From: Ramlibacter sp. WS9
GTDB lineage: Bacteria; Pseudomonadota; Gammaproteobacteria; Burkholderiales; Burkholderiaceae_C
Length of the DNA stretch: 64,000 nt
Assembly (NCBI RefSeq): GCF_003797765.1
Contig: NZ_RKMB01000007.1
Span: 1-64,000 of the forward strand
Direction of reading: 5' to 3'
Part shown: positions 27,621 to 38,410 of the stretch, piece by piece
Layout of the letters: every line of letters starts with the position of its first letter
Position numbering within the stretch: the first letter of the stretch is position 1
The notes under the pieces: model-generated
The model's input: only the letters and a program-made list of their open reading frames with translations
Databases searched by the model: none
What the model was told of the DNA's origin: nothing
Position numbers and translations under genes: made by a program

Positions 27621-28340
27621 CTATTCGCCCAGGTACGCCGCGCGCACTTTCGGGTCGCTGAGCATCTGCTTGGCGTCGCCCGACATCGTGATGATGCCCG
27701 ACTCCATCACATAGCCGCGGTCGGCGATCTGCAGCGCACGGCTCGCGTTCTGCTCCACGAGCAGGATGGTGACGCCCTGCGCATAGACTTCGCGCACCAC
27801 CTCGAAGATCTTGTCGACCATGATCGGCGACAAGCCCATCGACGGCTCGTCCAGCAAAAGCACTTTGGGTCGGCTCATCAGCGCACGGCCCATCGCGAGC
27901 ATCTGCTGCTCGCCGCCGGACATCGTGCCGGCCAGCTGGTCCTTGCGCTCCTTCAGCCGCGGAAAGATCGTGAAGACCTTGTCCATGTCGGTCGCGATGT
28001 CCGCCTTGTCGTTGCGAATGTGCGCACCCATCTGCAGGTTCTCGGTGATCGTCATGCGTGTAAACACGCCGCGGCCTTCCGGCACCATGGCCAGGCCCTG
28101 CTTGACCATGTCCCAGGCGCCCTTGCCCTTGATACTCCGGCCCAGGTATTCGATGTCGCCTTCGTTGATCCCGAGCAGGCCGGTGATGGCCTTCATGGTC
28201 GTGGTCTTGCCGGCGCCGTTCGAACCGATCAGCGTGACCAGTTCGCCCTCGCGCACTTCGAAGTCGACACCCTTGACGGCCTGAATGCCGCCGTAAGCGA
28301 CCTTCAAGCCACTGACTTTCAACAACGTAGCGGAAGTCAT
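27621..28340 (-). CDS. livF: branched-chain amino acid ABC transporter ATP-binding protein LivF
   Basis: This cytoplasmic ATPase belongs to a LIV-type importer. The 239-residue protein has Walker A IGSNGAGKTTT, the signature MSGGEQQMLAMGRALM and Walker B VLLLDEPSMGLSP, typical of LivF. It is last in livH-M-G-F, separated from livG by 82 nt that contain a GC-rich repeat. The unusually long gap and hairpin could lower its expression relative to livG. Confidence 0.93.
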   Translation of the reverse strand: MTSATLLKVSGLKVAYGGIQAVKGVDFEVREGELVTLIGSNGAGKTTTMKAITGLLGINEGDIEYLGRSIKGKGAWDMVKQGLAMVPEGRGVFTRMTITENLQMGAHIRNDKADIATDMDKVFTIFPRLKERKDQLAGTMSGGEQQMLAMGRALMSRPKVLLLDEPSMGLSPIMVDKIFEVVREVYAQGVTILLVEQNASRALQIADRGYVMESGIITMSGDAKQMLSDPKVRAAYLGE

Positions 28341-28344
28341 AGCA

Positions 28345-28400
28345 CCCCCACGTTTGCCGCCAAGGCGGCTGCACTGCCCCCCGAGGGGGCGCGATTTTGC
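28345..28400. repeat. GC-rich intergenic repeat (CCCCCCGAGGGGGC family), copy 2
   Basis: The livG-livF gap carries CCCCCACG and the core CTGCCCCCCGAGGGGGC, as in the ugpA-ugpE gap. A second short palindrome (GCCGCCAAGGCGGC) lies between them. Confidence 0.7.
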
Positions 28401-28422
28401 TTGAAGCGGTTCTGCGCTGCAA

Positions 28423-29232
28423 TCATTCTTTTTCTCCAGTCGCCGCAGCCGCGGCGGGGGCCGCAGAATGGCCGTGGCCGAGGTAAGCCTCGATCACTTT
28501 CTCGTTCTTCTGCACGTCCGCCGGCGTGCCTTCGGCGATCTGCTTGCCGTAGTCCAGCACGGTCACGCGGTCGCACAAGCCCATCACCAGCTTCACGTCG
28601 TGCTCGATCAAGAGGATGGTGCGGTTGTCGTTTCGGATGCGGTCGATCAGCTCGCGCAGCATCACTTTTTCGGTGGCGTTCATGCCGGCCGCGGGCTCGT
28701 CGAGCGCGATCAGCTGCGGGTCGGTGGCAAGGGCGCGCGCAATCTCCAGGCGGCGCTGGTCGCCGTACGACAGCGTGCGTGCCTTGTAGTCGGTGTATTT
28801 GCCGATGCCCACGTAGTCCAGCAGTTCCTGCGAACGCTTGGCGATGGCGGCCTCTTCGTTCTTGAAGCTGCCGGTGCGGAAGATCGCGCCCAGCAGACCC
28901 GAGTGAGTGCGGATGTGGCGGCCGACCATCACGTTTTCCAGCGCGGTCATCTCGGCGAAGAGGCGAATGTTCTGGAACGTGCGGGCGATGCCCGCCTTGG
29001 CCACTTCATGCACCGCCGTGGGCTGGTAGGGCTTGCCGGCGAGTTCGAAGGTGCCGCTGTCGGGCGTGTAGAGACCGGTGATGACGTTGAAGAAGGTGGT
29101 CTTGCCGGCGCCGTTGGGGCCGATCAGGCCATAGACCTGGCCACGCTCGATGGTGATGCCGACGTCGCTGAGCGCTTGCAGGCCGCCGAAGCGTTTGGAA
29201 ATGCCGGCGACGCGGAGAACTGTATCTGCCAT
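28423..29232 (-). CDS. livG: branched-chain amino acid ABC transporter ATP-binding protein LivG
   Basis: This is the second ATPase of the LIV importer. The 269-residue protein has Walker A GPNGAGKTTFFNVITG, the signature LSYGDQRRLEIARAL, and Walker B LIALDEPAAGMNATE, the form typical of LivG. An Ala-rich tail ends the protein. It starts 15 nt after livM. Confidence 0.93.
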   Translation of the reverse strand: MADTVLRVAGISKRFGGLQALSDVGITIERGQVYGLIGPNGAGKTTFFNVITGLYTPDSGTFELAGKPYQPTAVHEVAKAGIARTFQNIRLFAEMTALENVMVGRHIRTHSGLLGAIFRTGSFKNEEAAIAKRSQELLDYVGIGKYTDYKARTLSYGDQRRLEIARALATDPQLIALDEPAAGMNATEKVMLRELIDRIRNDNRTILLIEHDVKLVMGLCDRVTVLDYGKQIAEGTPADVQKNEKVIEAYLGHGHSAAPAAAAATGEKE

Positions 29233-29247
29233 TCGTGTGTCTCCGGC

Positions 29248-30345
29248 TCAGTTGGGCTTGGTCTGCAGCGACTTGCCGTGTTCCGGCGTCGGCCACAGGC
29301 CGCGCGGACGCCACAGCATGACGATGATCATCGCCAGCGCGATCAGCAGCTGGCGCAGGATGGCGGCGTCGAGACGGCCGCCCGTCATGGCCTGGAGCGG
29401 CCCGGCCACGTAGCGCAGCACTTCCGGCAACGCCGACAGCAGGATGGCGCCGAGGATCACGCCCGGCAGGTGGCCGATGCCGCCCAGCACCACCATGGCG
29501 ACGATCATCACCGACTCCATCAGGCTGAACGACTCGGGCGACACGAAGCCCTGAAAGGCCGCGAACATCGAGCCCGACACGCCGCCGAAGGTCGCGCCCA
29601 TGCCGAATGCCAGCAGTTTCATGTTGCGGGTGTTGATGCCCATGGCCTTGGCCGCGATCTCGTCCTCGCGGATCGCCATCCAGGCGCGGCCGATGCGCGA
29701 CAGCTCCAACCGGTGGCAGATGACGATGCTGACCAGCACCAGCGCCAGGAACAGGTAGTAGTACAGCGACACGGCCGCGATCTCGAAGCCCATCACCGTC
29801 AGCGGCTTGCCCAGGTTCAGGCCCCAGAAATGGATCGGGTCGATCTGGTTCAGGCCCTTGGGCCCGTTGGTGATGTTGACCGGGTGATCCAGGTTGTTCA
29901 GGAACACGCGGATGATTTCGCCGAAGCCCAGCGTCACGATGGCCAGGTAGTCGCCGCGCAGCTTCAGCGTCGGCGCGCCCAGCAGGATGCCGAAAATGCC
30001 GGCCAGCGCCGCCGCCGCCGGGATCACGATGTACAGCGGCAGGTGCAGGCCCTGCGGGAACATCGCGGCGATGGCCGGGAACGTCTCCGTCAGGTGCGGC
30101 GACGCCAGCAGGCCGAACATGTAGGCGCCGAGCGCATAGAACGCAACGTAGCCCAGGTCCAGCAGGCCCGCGTAGCCGACGACGATGTTCAGGCCCAGGG
30201 CCAGCAGCACATACAGCAGTGCGGCATCGGCGATCCGCACCCAGGCGTTGCCGCCCTGCTGCAGGATCAGCGGTAGCACCAGCAGCGCGAGCGCCGCCAC
30301 CGCGTAGACGGCGTATTTGTTCTGGCGATTGATGAAGTTCATCAT
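29248..30345 (-). CDS. livM: branched-chain amino acid ABC transporter permease LivM
   Basis: This inner-membrane permease forms the LIV channel with LivH. The 365-residue protein has eight to ten hydrophobic helices. It carries the family motif GRAWMAIREDEIAAKAMGIN in the loop that contacts the ATPases. The ATG at 30345 follows a GGGAG ribosome site at good spacing. It lies 13 nt after livH. Confidence 0.93.
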   Translation of the reverse strand: MMNFINRQNKYAVYAVAALALLVLPLILQQGGNAWVRIADAALLYVLLALGLNIVVGYAGLLDLGYVAFYALGAYMFGLLASPHLTETFPAIAAMFPQGLHLPLYIVIPAAAALAGIFGILLGAPTLKLRGDYLAIVTLGFGEIIRVFLNNLDHPVNITNGPKGLNQIDPIHFWGLNLGKPLTVMGFEIAAVSLYYYLFLALVLVSIVICHRLELSRIGRAWMAIREDEIAAKAMGINTRNMKLLAFGMGATFGGVSGSMFAAFQGFVSPESFSLMESVMIVAMVVLGGIGHLPGVILGAILLSALPEVLRYVAGPLQAMTGGRLDAAILRQLLIALAMIIVMLWRPRGLWPTPEHGKSLQTKPN

Positions 30346-30358
30346 GATGCAGCTCCCG

Positions 30359-31288
30359 TCAAGCTCTGTCGGCCACACGCTCGCCCAGCAGGCCGGACGG
30401 TCGCAAGGTCAGCATGATGATCAACACGATGAAGGCGAAGATGTCCGAGTAGTGGCTGCCCAGCACACCACCGGTGAGGGCGCCTATGTAGCCCGAGCCG
30501 ATCGACTCGACCAGCCCCAGCAGGATGCCGCCGACCACCGCGCCGGCCAGGTTGCCGATCCCGCCGAACACCGCCGCGGTAAAGGCCTTCAGGCCGGGCA
30601 GGAAGCCCATGGTGTGCTGCACGGTGCCGTAGTTGGAGGCGTACATCACACCGGCGATGGCCGCGAGGATGGCACCGATGATGAAAGTCGCCGAGATCAC
30701 CATGTCTGGCTTCACGCCCATGAGGGCGGCGACGCGCGGGTTCTCAGAAGTCGCGCGCATCGCGCGGCCCAGTTTGGTGTAGTTGACCAGGTAGGTCAGC
30801 ACCGCGAGCGACACCGCCGTCAGGCCCAGGATCAGGATCTGCGTGGTGGTGATCACCGCGCCGCCGACCTGGAACGGAACCACCGGCAGCAGGGTGGGAT
30901 AGGGTTTGTAGTTCGGCTTGAAGATGATCATGGCCAGCGTCTGCAGCAGGATCGACATGCCGATGGCAGTGATCAGCGGCGCGAGCTTCGGGCTGTTGCG
31001 AAGCGGCCGGTACGCGACTTTCTCGATGACGAAATTCAACACCGCCGCCACCACACAGGCGATCAGCAGCGAGATGAGCAGGATGATCCAGCCGGGCGTG
31101 CCGGGCATCGACTCCTGCATGGTCACGATGATCGACCAGCTGGTGAGCGCGCCCACCATCAGCACGTCGCCGTGCGCGAAGTTGATCAGGTTGATGATGC
31201 CGTACACCATGGTGTAGCCCAAGGCCACCAAGGCATACATGCTGCCGAGGATCAGACCGTTGATGATCTGTTGCAGCAGAGTTTCCAT
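30359..31288 (-). CDS. livH: branched-chain amino acid ABC transporter permease LivH
   Basis: This is the partner permease of LivM. The 309-residue protein starts METLLQQIINGLILGSMYAL, as LivH proteins do, and has about eight membrane helices and the loop GRAMRATSENPRVAALMGV. I place the start at 31288, the first ATG giving this N-terminus. It heads livH-M-G-F. The periplasmic binding protein (livJ/livK) that would give specificity is not next to it. Confidence 0.93.
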   Translation of the reverse strand: METLLQQIINGLILGSMYALVALGYTMVYGIINLINFAHGDVLMVGALTSWSIIVTMQESMPGTPGWIILLISLLIACVVAAVLNFVIEKVAYRPLRNSPKLAPLITAIGMSILLQTLAMIIFKPNYKPYPTLLPVVPFQVGGAVITTTQILILGLTAVSLAVLTYLVNYTKLGRAMRATSENPRVAALMGVKPDMVISATFIIGAILAAIAGVMYASNYGTVQHTMGFLPGLKAFTAAVFGGIGNLAGAVVGGILLGLVESIGSGYIGALTGGVLGSHYSDIFAFIVLIIMLTLRPSGLLGERVADRA

Positions 31289-31595
31289 AAGAAGCTTCTC
31301 CGTTTCTTTGCCGGCCGCTTGCCGGCCTGGGTGGGCACCGCTGTCATGGGCAGTGCCGTCATTTTCGGGTGTCACGCGGGCTTTGTGAGCCCCCCAGGCA
31401 CCTAGCAAAAAACCCGCCATGCGCGCAGGACGGGTTTTGTGGTGAGCGATTGTAGCCAGCGGGCCCAAGAATGAAAAAGGCCTCTTGGCGGGGTTTACCC
31501 TCGTGTTTGCGGCCGGATCAGCAGCTTTGCCGTTCGATTAGTCATTGTGATTAACCTTGCGGTATCAAGCCATGCGCTAATTGAATAACGGCGGC
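31289..31595. other. 307-nt intergenic region between rarA and livH
   Basis: No gene is seen here. The region holds the bidirectional terminator-like hairpin at 31409-31438. The part on the livH side of it (31289-31408) must hold the liv promoter, but no convincing -10/-35 pair was found. Confidence 0.5.
31409..31438. terminator. bidirectional terminator between rarA and livH
   Basis: Stem AAAACCCG (31409-31416) pairs with CGGGTTTT (31431-31438). The A and T tracts let it act in both directions. It would stop rarA transcription before the liv operon. Confidence 0.6.
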
Positions 31596-32936
31596 CTAGG
31601 CGCCGTCCTTGCCCAGATTCTTGGTTGCCGCGTTGCGCTCGCGCAGTTCGGCGAGCTTCTGCCCGATCTTGATCTCGAGGCCGCGATCCACAGGGCGGTA
31701 GAACTGCGGCGGCGCCATGCCTTCGGGAAAGTAGTTTTCGCCGGCCGCGAAGCCGCCCTCCTCGTCGTGCGCGTAACGGTAGTCCTTGCCGTAGTCCAGC
31801 TTCTTCATCAGTTGCGTCGGCGCGTTGCGCAGGTGCAGAGGCACGGGCCGGGTGCCGTCCTGCTTGATGAAGGCCTTGGCTTCGTTGAACGCGTTGTAGA
31901 CCGCGTTGGACTTGGGCGCCATCGCGAGATAGACCACGCATTGCGCCAGCGCGAGTTCGCCCTCGGGCGTGCCGAGGCGTTCGTAGGTTTCGGACGCGTC
32001 GAGCGCCATGCGCAGCGCGCGCGGATCGGCCAGACCCACGTCTTCAGCCGCCATGCGGATCAGTCGGCGCGCCATGTAGCGCGGGTCGGCGCCGCCATCG
32101 AGCATGCGCATGAACCAGTACAGCGACGCGTCGGGGTCGGAGCCGCGCACGGATTTGTGCAGCGCGCTGATGGTGTCGTAGAACTGCTCGCCGCCTTTGT
32201 CGTAACGGCGCATGCGCTCGCCCAGCACCTTGAGCAGCCACTCGTCGCTGATTTCCTTGCGCTTCTCATTGGTGGCGGCGACGGCCAGCGTCTCCAGCGT
32301 ATTGAGCAGGCGCCGTGCATCGCCGTCCGCGTAGGCTACGAGCCGATCCAGTGCCTTCTTCTCGACCGGTGGCACGGCATCGATGGCCTGGGCCTTGGCC
32401 ACGATCCGTTCGAGGTCGGATTCGGTGAGCGGCTGCAGCACATAGACAGCGGCCCGCGACAGCAACGCCGAGTTCACTTCGAACGACGGGTTCTCCGTGG
32501 TCGCGCCGACGAACGTGAACAGGCCCGATTCGACGTGCGGCAGAAAGGCGTCCTGTTGGCTCTTGTTGAATCGATGCACCTCGTCGACGAAGACGATGGT
32601 GCGCCGACCGTCCGCGCCCGAGGCGGCCTCCAGCGCCGTGCCTTGGGCGATCTGCGCCTGCTCCACGGCCTCGCGAATGTCTTTCACGCCGCCCAGCACC
32701 GCGCTGATGGTGATGAACTGGGCGTCGAATGCGTCGGCCATCAGCCGCGCGATGGTGGTCTTGCCGGTGCCGGGCGGCCCCCAAAGGATGCAGCTGTGCG
32801 GCTGGCCGGATTCGAAGGCGATGCGCAGCGGCATGCCTTCGCCCAGCAGGTGTTGCTGGCCGATCACCTCGCCCAATGTCTTGGGGCGCAGGCGTTCGGC
32901 CAGGGGCGGATGGGTGGAAGGGACGCTTTGGGCCAC
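31596..32936 (-). CDS. rarA: replication-associated recombination protein A (RarA/MgsA)
   Basis: This AAA+ ATPase acts at stalled replication forks. The 446-residue protein has Walker A GPPGTGKT (53-60), Walker B FVDEVHRFNKSQQDAF, and the C-terminal MgsA tetramerisation region. Length and sequence match RarA. In many betaproteobacteria it lies downstream of ftsK and lolA, as here, although a small plus-strand gene intervenes. A hairpin repeat follows its start region at 32955-32974. Confidence 0.94.
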   Translation of the reverse strand: MAQSVPSTHPPLAERLRPKTLGEVIGQQHLLGEGMPLRIAFESGQPHSCILWGPPGTGKTTIARLMADAFDAQFITISAVLGGVKDIREAVEQAQIAQGTALEAASGADGRRTIVFVDEVHRFNKSQQDAFLPHVESGLFTFVGATTENPSFEVNSALLSRAAVYVLQPLTESDLERIVAKAQAIDAVPPVEKKALDRLVAYADGDARRLLNTLETLAVAATNEKRKEISDEWLLKVLGERMRRYDKGGEQFYDTISALHKSVRGSDPDASLYWFMRMLDGGADPRYMARRLIRMAAEDVGLADPRALRMALDASETYERLGTPEGELALAQCVVYLAMAPKSNAVYNAFNEAKAFIKQDGTRPVPLHLRNAPTQLMKKLDYGKDYRYAHDEEGGFAAGENYFPEGMAPPQFYRPVDRGLEIKIGQKLAELRERNAATKNLGKDGA

Positions 32937-32954
32937 GTGTGTATTTTCTCCGTC

Positions 32955-33065
32955 ATTCCCGCGAAGGCGGGAATCCAGGGCATTAAAGATGCGGAAGCAC
33001 TGGGCACCCGCCCCCGCCTTCGCGAGGGCAGGCTCTGCGCGGGGATAACGGCCCCGAGGCCGTCA
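32955..33065. repeat. imperfect intergenic hairpin repeat
   Basis: A perfect eight-pair stem (ATTCCCGC / GCGGGAAT, 32955-32974, loop GAAG) begins a roughly 110-bp element. The element ends with a related but interrupted complementary part (CCCCCGCCTTCGCGAGGG near 33014-33031). It separates the starts of rarA and the small membrane-protein gene. Confidence 0.6.
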
Positions 33066-33082
33066 TTTATAGTGCGTCCACC

Positions 33083-33454
33083 ATGGAAGCCGCACTCTGG
33101 TCCACCTTTTCCGCCTTGCTGGGCGCGCTCGTCGGCGGCGGCATCAGCTACTTCCTCAACCGCCAGCAATTCGCCAACCAGCTCGCGCTGGCGCGCGAAC
33201 AGCACCGCACCGAATTCATGGCCGAGGAAACGGCGCGGCACTTCCTCAGCCACAAAGGTTTCACCGATCGTTCTTTCGACACCTTGCGCCAGCACTTGGG
33301 CGGATTCGAGGACGACGAGCTGCGCAAGATTCTCGTGCGCGCCGGCGCGATGCGCGTTTTCCGCGAGGACGGAAGCGAATGGTGGCGCCTGCTGTCTCGC
33401 ATGGACGAATTCATCGAACGCAAGGACCTGGACCGGATCACGCGCGAGATTTAG
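33083..33454 (+). CDS. small N-terminally anchored protein of unknown function
   Basis: This 123-residue protein has one N-terminal hydrophobic segment (about residues 5-24, FSALLGALVGGGISYFL), then a charged helical cytoplasmic part (ALAREQHRTEFMAEETARHF). I do not recognise the family. It lies between divergent rarA and convergent lolA. The conserved-looking flanks ftsK-lolA-rarA suggest it is an insertion into that order. A genuine gene is supported by codon pattern and its non-overlapping position. Confidence 0.65.
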   Translation: MEAALWSTFSALLGALVGGGISYFLNRQQFANQLALAREQHRTEFMAEETARHFLSHKGFTDRSFDTLRQHLGGFEDDELRKILVRAGAMRVFREDGSEWWRLLSRMDEFIERKDLDRITREI

Positions 33455-33489
33455 GTGGAGTGCCGGATCCACTCCGACATGACAGGCTT

Positions 33490-34122
33490 TTACTGCCGCG
33501 AAACGTCCGTATTCGGCGGCGGCTTGAAGTGGAACGACTCGGCCGGCACCGCGGCATTCATCTCCATCTTCGTGAACGTCAGTACCGACCGTTGGCCAAA
33601 ACTGTCCTGGATTTCCAACACGGCTAGGTCGTTGCCCCGAAAGCCCACCTTCATGCTGTGAAGTTGGCCTTCCTTGGCCTTGGGCGTCGCCTGCACCCAC
33701 TGCACGCCGTCTTTCTCGCCCGCGGCTTCGAGGTTGAACTCCTTGCGCAGCGTCGCCAGGTCAGGCGCCGAAGCGATCAGCGCCGCCGGCGTCGATCCCA
33801 GCACCGCAGCCTGCTTGCGCTGCGTTACCTGATTCAGGTCCACGTCGTGCATCCACAGCATCTGGCCGTCGGCGACGATGACCTGCTCGAAGGGCTTCTT
33901 GTAGACGAAGCGAAATCGGTTGGGCCGCGAGAACTCGAAAGTGCCCGACGACGTCTTGCTGCGCGCGGCCTGGCCGTCCCTGGCTGGCGCCGTGACGACC
34001 TGGGTGAAATCGGCGCGGCCAGTCTTGGCGGTCTTGACGAAGTTTTCCAATGCGTCCAGGCCCGAGGCATGAGCCCAGAGCGGCGCGGACAGCAATGCGG
34101 TGATGGTGAGAAATCTTTTCAT
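33490..34122 (-). CDS. lolA: outer-membrane lipoprotein carrier protein LolA
   Basis: This periplasmic chaperone carries lipoproteins from LolCDE to LolB. The 210-residue protein has a signal peptide (about 1-19, ending WAHA|S) and the family core RADFTQVVTAP, followed by FEFSRPNRFRFVYKKPFEQ. I chose the ATG at 34122 (MKRFLTI). A start three codons earlier is possible. It follows ftsK after 76 nt, as in many beta- and gammaproteobacteria. Confidence 0.93.
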   Translation of the reverse strand: MKRFLTITALLSAPLWAHASGLDALENFVKTAKTGRADFTQVVTAPARDGQAARSKTSSGTFEFSRPNRFRFVYKKPFEQVIVADGQMLWMHDVDLNQVTQRKQAAVLGSTPAALIASAPDLATLRKEFNLEAAGEKDGVQWVQATPKAKEGQLHSMKVGFRGNDLAVLEIQDSFGQRSVLTFTKMEMNAAVPAESFHFKPPPNTDVSRQ

Positions 34123-34198
34123 GGCGCCCATTGTGGCGCGGCGCCACGCGGCGCGTATGAAGCCGACGCCAACGGCTCGCGTAGGACGTTACCGAAAG

Positions 34199-36541
34199 TT
34201 ATTCGGTGCCGCGGTTCGGCACCAGGATCTCGCGTTGCCCGGCCCCGCTCATGGCACTGACGAGCCCGGCCTTCTCCATGTCTTCCACCAGGCGTGCCGC
34301 CCGGTTGTAGCCGATCTTGAGGTGACGCTGCACCAGCGAGATGCTGGCCTTCTTGTTCTTGAGCACGACCTCCACCGCCTGGTCATACATCGGATCTTTT
34401 TCGCCGCCACCGCCCCCTTCGCCGAGCAGGTCGCCATCGTCATCGACTGTGCCACCTTCGAGAACGCCTTCGATGTAGTTGGGCTCGCCGCCCTGCTCCT
34501 TGAGATAGGCGACGACGCGGTGCACTTCCTCGTCGCTGACGAAAGCTCCGTGCACGCGCACGGGAAAGCCCGTGCCGCTGGGCATGTACAGCATGTCGCC
34601 CATTCCCAGCAGCGCCTCGGCGCCCATCTGGTCGAGGATGGTGCGGCTGTCGATCTTGCTGGAGACCTGGAAGGAAATGCGCGTCGGGATGTTGGCCTTG
34701 ATCAGGCCGGTGATCACGTCAACGCTCGGGCGCTGCGTTGCAAGGATCAGGTGGATGCCCGCCGCACGCGCCTTTTGCGCGAGACGCGCAATGAGCTCTT
34801 CGATCTTCTTGCCCACCACCATCATCAGGTCGGCGAGTTCGTCGATGATGACCACGATGTGCGGCAGCCGTTCCAGCGGTTCGGGGCTGTCGGGCGTGAG
34901 GCTGAACGGGTTGTAGATGAACTGCTCTTTGGCCTTCGCTTCGTCGATCTTGACGTTGTAGCCGGCCAGGTTGCGCACGCCCATCTTGCTCATGAGCTTG
35001 TAGCGCCGCTCCATCTCGCCCACGCACCAGTTCAAGCCGTGCGCCGCCTGCCGCATGTCGGTGACGACGGGCGCCAGCAGGTGCGGAATGCCCTCGTAGA
35101 CCGACATTTCCAGCATCTTCGGGTCGATCATCAGCAGGCGCACGTCGCGCGCCTCGGCCTTGTACAGCAGCGACAGGATCATCGAGTTGATGCCCACCGA
35201 CTTGCCCGAGCCCGTCGTGCCGGCCACCAGCACGTGCGGCATCTTCGCGAGATCGGCCACCACGGGGTTGCCGATGATGTCTTTGCCCAGGCCCATCGTG
35301 AGCATGGACTTGCCGTCGTTGTACACCTGCGACCCGAGGATCTCCGACAGGCGAATCGACTGCCGTTTGGCGTTGGGCAGTTCCAGCGCCATGAAGTTCT
35401 TGCCCGGGATGGTTTCGATCACGCGGATCGACACCAGGCTGAGCGACCGCGCCAGATCCTTCGCGAGGTTGACGATCTGCGAGCCCTTCACGCCGGTGGC
35501 GGGCTCGATCTCATAGCGGGTGATCACAGGCCCCGGCTGGGCCAGCACCACCCGCACCTCGACGCCGAAGTCCTTGAGCTTCTTCTCGATGAGGCGGCTG
35601 GTCATCTCCAGCGTTTCGGGCGAGACGGTTTCCTGCCGGCCCTGCGGCCCATCGAGCAGATCCACCTGCGGCAGCTTCGAATCCGGCATTTCGGTGAACA
35701 GGGGCTTTTGCCGCTCCTTGGCGACGCGCTCGCTCTTGGGCACGTCGATCACCAGGGGCTCGATCAGCACGGGCGTGGGGTGATGTTCCTCGATCTCGAT
35801 GCGCTCTTCGACCAGGATTTCCTCGCGCTGGCGGGCGGCTTGCTGGCCGAAGGCCAGGTCCTGCGCCATCTCGCGCTTTTCCCGGCGGCCTTCTATCAAG
35901 CCATCGATCCGCGCGCCCAGGCGCTCCGCCACGTGGCTCCAGGAGAAGCGGAACGTGAGCGCGGCCCCCAGCACCACCAGCGCGACGAACACCAGGCCCG
36001 AGCCGGTGAACCCCAGCCACTTGACGCCTGCGGGACCCACCAGGTAGCCCAGCGCGCCGCCCGCGTGGTCTGGCAAGTGGCCGAGCGCGACGCCTTCGAA
36101 CCGGTACAGGCGCGACCATTCCAGCGCGGTGCTGGCGCAAAGCAACACCGCAAGCCCGATCCAGAACGCCCAGCGCGTGCGCGCCAGGTGCGGCGACTCG
36201 TCCTGCGGCTCCACGCCACCGCGCATCCACCGCGCCAGTGCGGCCAGCCAGGCACGCACACCGGCCGCGAAGCACCACCAAATCGAAAATCCCAGCAGGA
36301 AATAGCTAGCGTCGCCCAGCCAGGCACCCAGGCGCCCACCCCAGTTGTGGATATCGGCGCCGGTGCCCGAAGTCGAAAACGCCGGGTCCTGCGCCGAGTA
36401 CGAGACCAGCGCGAGCAGCCAGAACACCAGGGCCACCAGGCCGACCACCAGTGCGAATTCATGGGCGAACCGGCCCGCCCCTGAGCGCGCAGGCGGGGCC
36501 TTGCCGCGGGTGTCCGTCAGGGTGTTGAGCGAGTAAGTCAT
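34199..36541 (-). CDS. ftsK: DNA translocase FtsK
   Basis: FtsK is a septum-anchored motor that moves chromosome ends and activates XerCD at dif. The 780-residue protein has four N-terminal membrane helices (about residues 25-175), a short linker, and a RecA-like motor with Walker [13 protein letters not shown] and Walker [15 protein letters not shown]-terminal winged-helix gamma domain follows ([32 protein letters not shown]) that reads KOPS sequences. The linker is short compared with E. coli FtsK, as in many betaproteobacteria. The ATG at 36541 gives the natural N-terminus. Confidence 0.95.
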   Translation of the reverse strand: MTYSLNTLTDTRGKAPPARSGAGRFAHEFALVVGLVALVFWLLALVSYSAQDPAFSTSGTGADIHNWGGRLGAWLGDASYFLLGFSIWWCFAAGVRAWLAALARWMRGGVEPQDESPHLARTRWAFWIGLAVLLCASTALEWSRLYRFEGVALGHLPDHAGGALGYLVGPAGVKWLGFTGSGLVFVALVVLGAALTFRFSWSHVAERLGARIDGLIEGRREKREMAQDLAFGQQAARQREEILVEERIEIEEHHPTPVLIEPLVIDVPKSERVAKERQKPLFTEMPDSKLPQVDLLDGPQGRQETVSPETLEMTSRLIEKKLKDFGVEVRVVLAQPGPVITRYEIEPATGVKGSQIVNLAKDLARSLSLVSIRVIETIPGKNFMALELPNAKRQSIRLSEILGSQVYNDGKSMLTMGLGKDIIGNPVVADLAKMPHVLVAGTTGSGKSVGINSMILSLLYKAEARDVRLLMIDPKMLEMSVYEGIPHLLAPVVTDMRQAAHGLNWCVGEMERRYKLMSKMGVRNLAGYNVKIDEAKAKEQFIYNPFSLTPDSPEPLERLPHIVVIIDELADLMMVVGKKIEELIARLAQKARAAGIHLILATQRPSVDVITGLIKANIPTRISFQVSSKIDSRTILDQMGAEALLGMGDMLYMPSGTGFPVRVHGAFVSDEEVHRVVAYLKEQGGEPNYIEGVLEGGTVDDDGDLLGEGGGGGEKDPMYDQAVEVVLKNKKASISLVQRHLKIGYNRAARLVEDMEKAGLVSAMSGAGQREILVPNRGTE

Positions 36542-36553
36542 TGCTGGATTGTC

Positions 36554-36574
36554 ATGCCGGAGTCGACCCGGCAT
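36554..36574. repeat. short hairpin repeat between ftsK and crp-type gene
   Basis: ATGCCGG (36554-36560) pairs with CCGGCAT (36568-36574). It resembles the TCATTCCCG-type intergenic hairpins seen near 32955 and 49446. Confidence 0.5.
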
Positions 36575-36622
36575 CCACTGGTGCCGGCGAAATTTGGATG
36601 GCCCGGCAGGGGCGGCCGTTCG

Positions 36623-37297
36623 CTACCCCAGCGTCGTCAGCCTGTCCTTGATCAGCATGGAGCCGTCTTCGCGGGTCTCGATGAAGCCGCGGTCTTCCAG
36701 ATCCTTCATCACGCGGCTGACCATCTCGCGGGACGCGCCCACCATCTTGGCGATGTCCTGGCGCGAGATGCGGTCGCGGATGGTCATCAGTCCGTCCTTG
36801 TCCGGCACCGCGAATTCGAGAAGCGCCCGCGCGACCCGGCCGTAAACGTCCATCAGCGCCAGCGACTCGATCTTGCGGTCCGCCTGGCGCAGCCGCTGCA
36901 CCAGCCCCTTCATGATGGCGTAGGCCATCGAGCTGTTTTCGGGCAGGCATCGCGCGAACTCCGCGCGGCCCAGCGCCAGCATGTCGGTCTGCACTTCCGC
37001 GCGTACCGTGGCCGAGTGCGCCTCGTTGTCGATCAGGCTCATTTCGCCGATGTAGTCGCCAGGTTGCAGCGTGGCCAGGATGACTTCGCGCCCGCGCTTG
37101 TCGGACGTGACGACGCGCACGCGGCCAGTCAGGATGATGAAGAGCGTGTTGGACTTTTCGCCCTGCTCCACCACGATTTCGCCGCGCTTGAAGCGCCGCT
37201 TGCTGACCGCCTCCGACACAGACTCGGCCTGCACTGCTGTCAATAGTGCGAACAGCGGCACCCGGCGAATCAGTTCCAGATTGGACAACATCGACAT
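36623..37297 (-). CDS. Crp/Fnr-family transcriptional regulator
   Basis: This 224-residue protein has an N-terminal cyclic-nucleotide-type beta-barrel (about 10-125) and a C-terminal HTH_Crp domain (about 150-215, ISRQDIAKMVGASREMVSRV). The phosphate-binding segment is GEMSLIDNEAHSATVRA. Glu is kept, but the arginine that binds the cAMP phosphate in Crp appears to be His, so the ligand is uncertain. There are no Fnr-type cysteines. It may start two codons later at the second Met. It is divergent from trxB. Confidence 0.85.
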   Translation of the reverse strand: MSMLSNLELIRRVPLFALLTAVQAESVSEAVSKRRFKRGEIVVEQGEKSNTLFIILTGRVRVVTSDKRGREVILATLQPGDYIGEMSLIDNEAHSATVRAEVQTDMLALGRAEFARCLPENSSMAYAIMKGLVQRLRQADRKIESLALMDVYGRVARALLEFAVPDKDGLMTIRDRISRQDIAKMVGASREMVSRVMKDLEDRGFIETREDGSMLIKDRLTTLG

Positions 37298-37393
37298 TTT
37301 CTCAATTCCCTCCTGGCGCGGGGCAGAAGCAATGGGTTCTTACAATCGGGGCCATTGATATTGACAAGGATCATTCGCCCGTCACCGGGTTGA

Positions 37394-38408
<1,015 letters not shown>

Positions 38409-38410
<2 letters not shown>

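Noticed and set aside
28468..30276. 602-codon plus-strand frame opposite livG and livM
   Set aside because: It is antisense to two well-supported transporter genes and is His/Gln/Arg-rich without domains.
34100..36484. 794-codon plus-strand frame opposite ftsK
   Set aside because: It is the shadow of FtsK, whose motor motifs are unambiguous on the minus strand.
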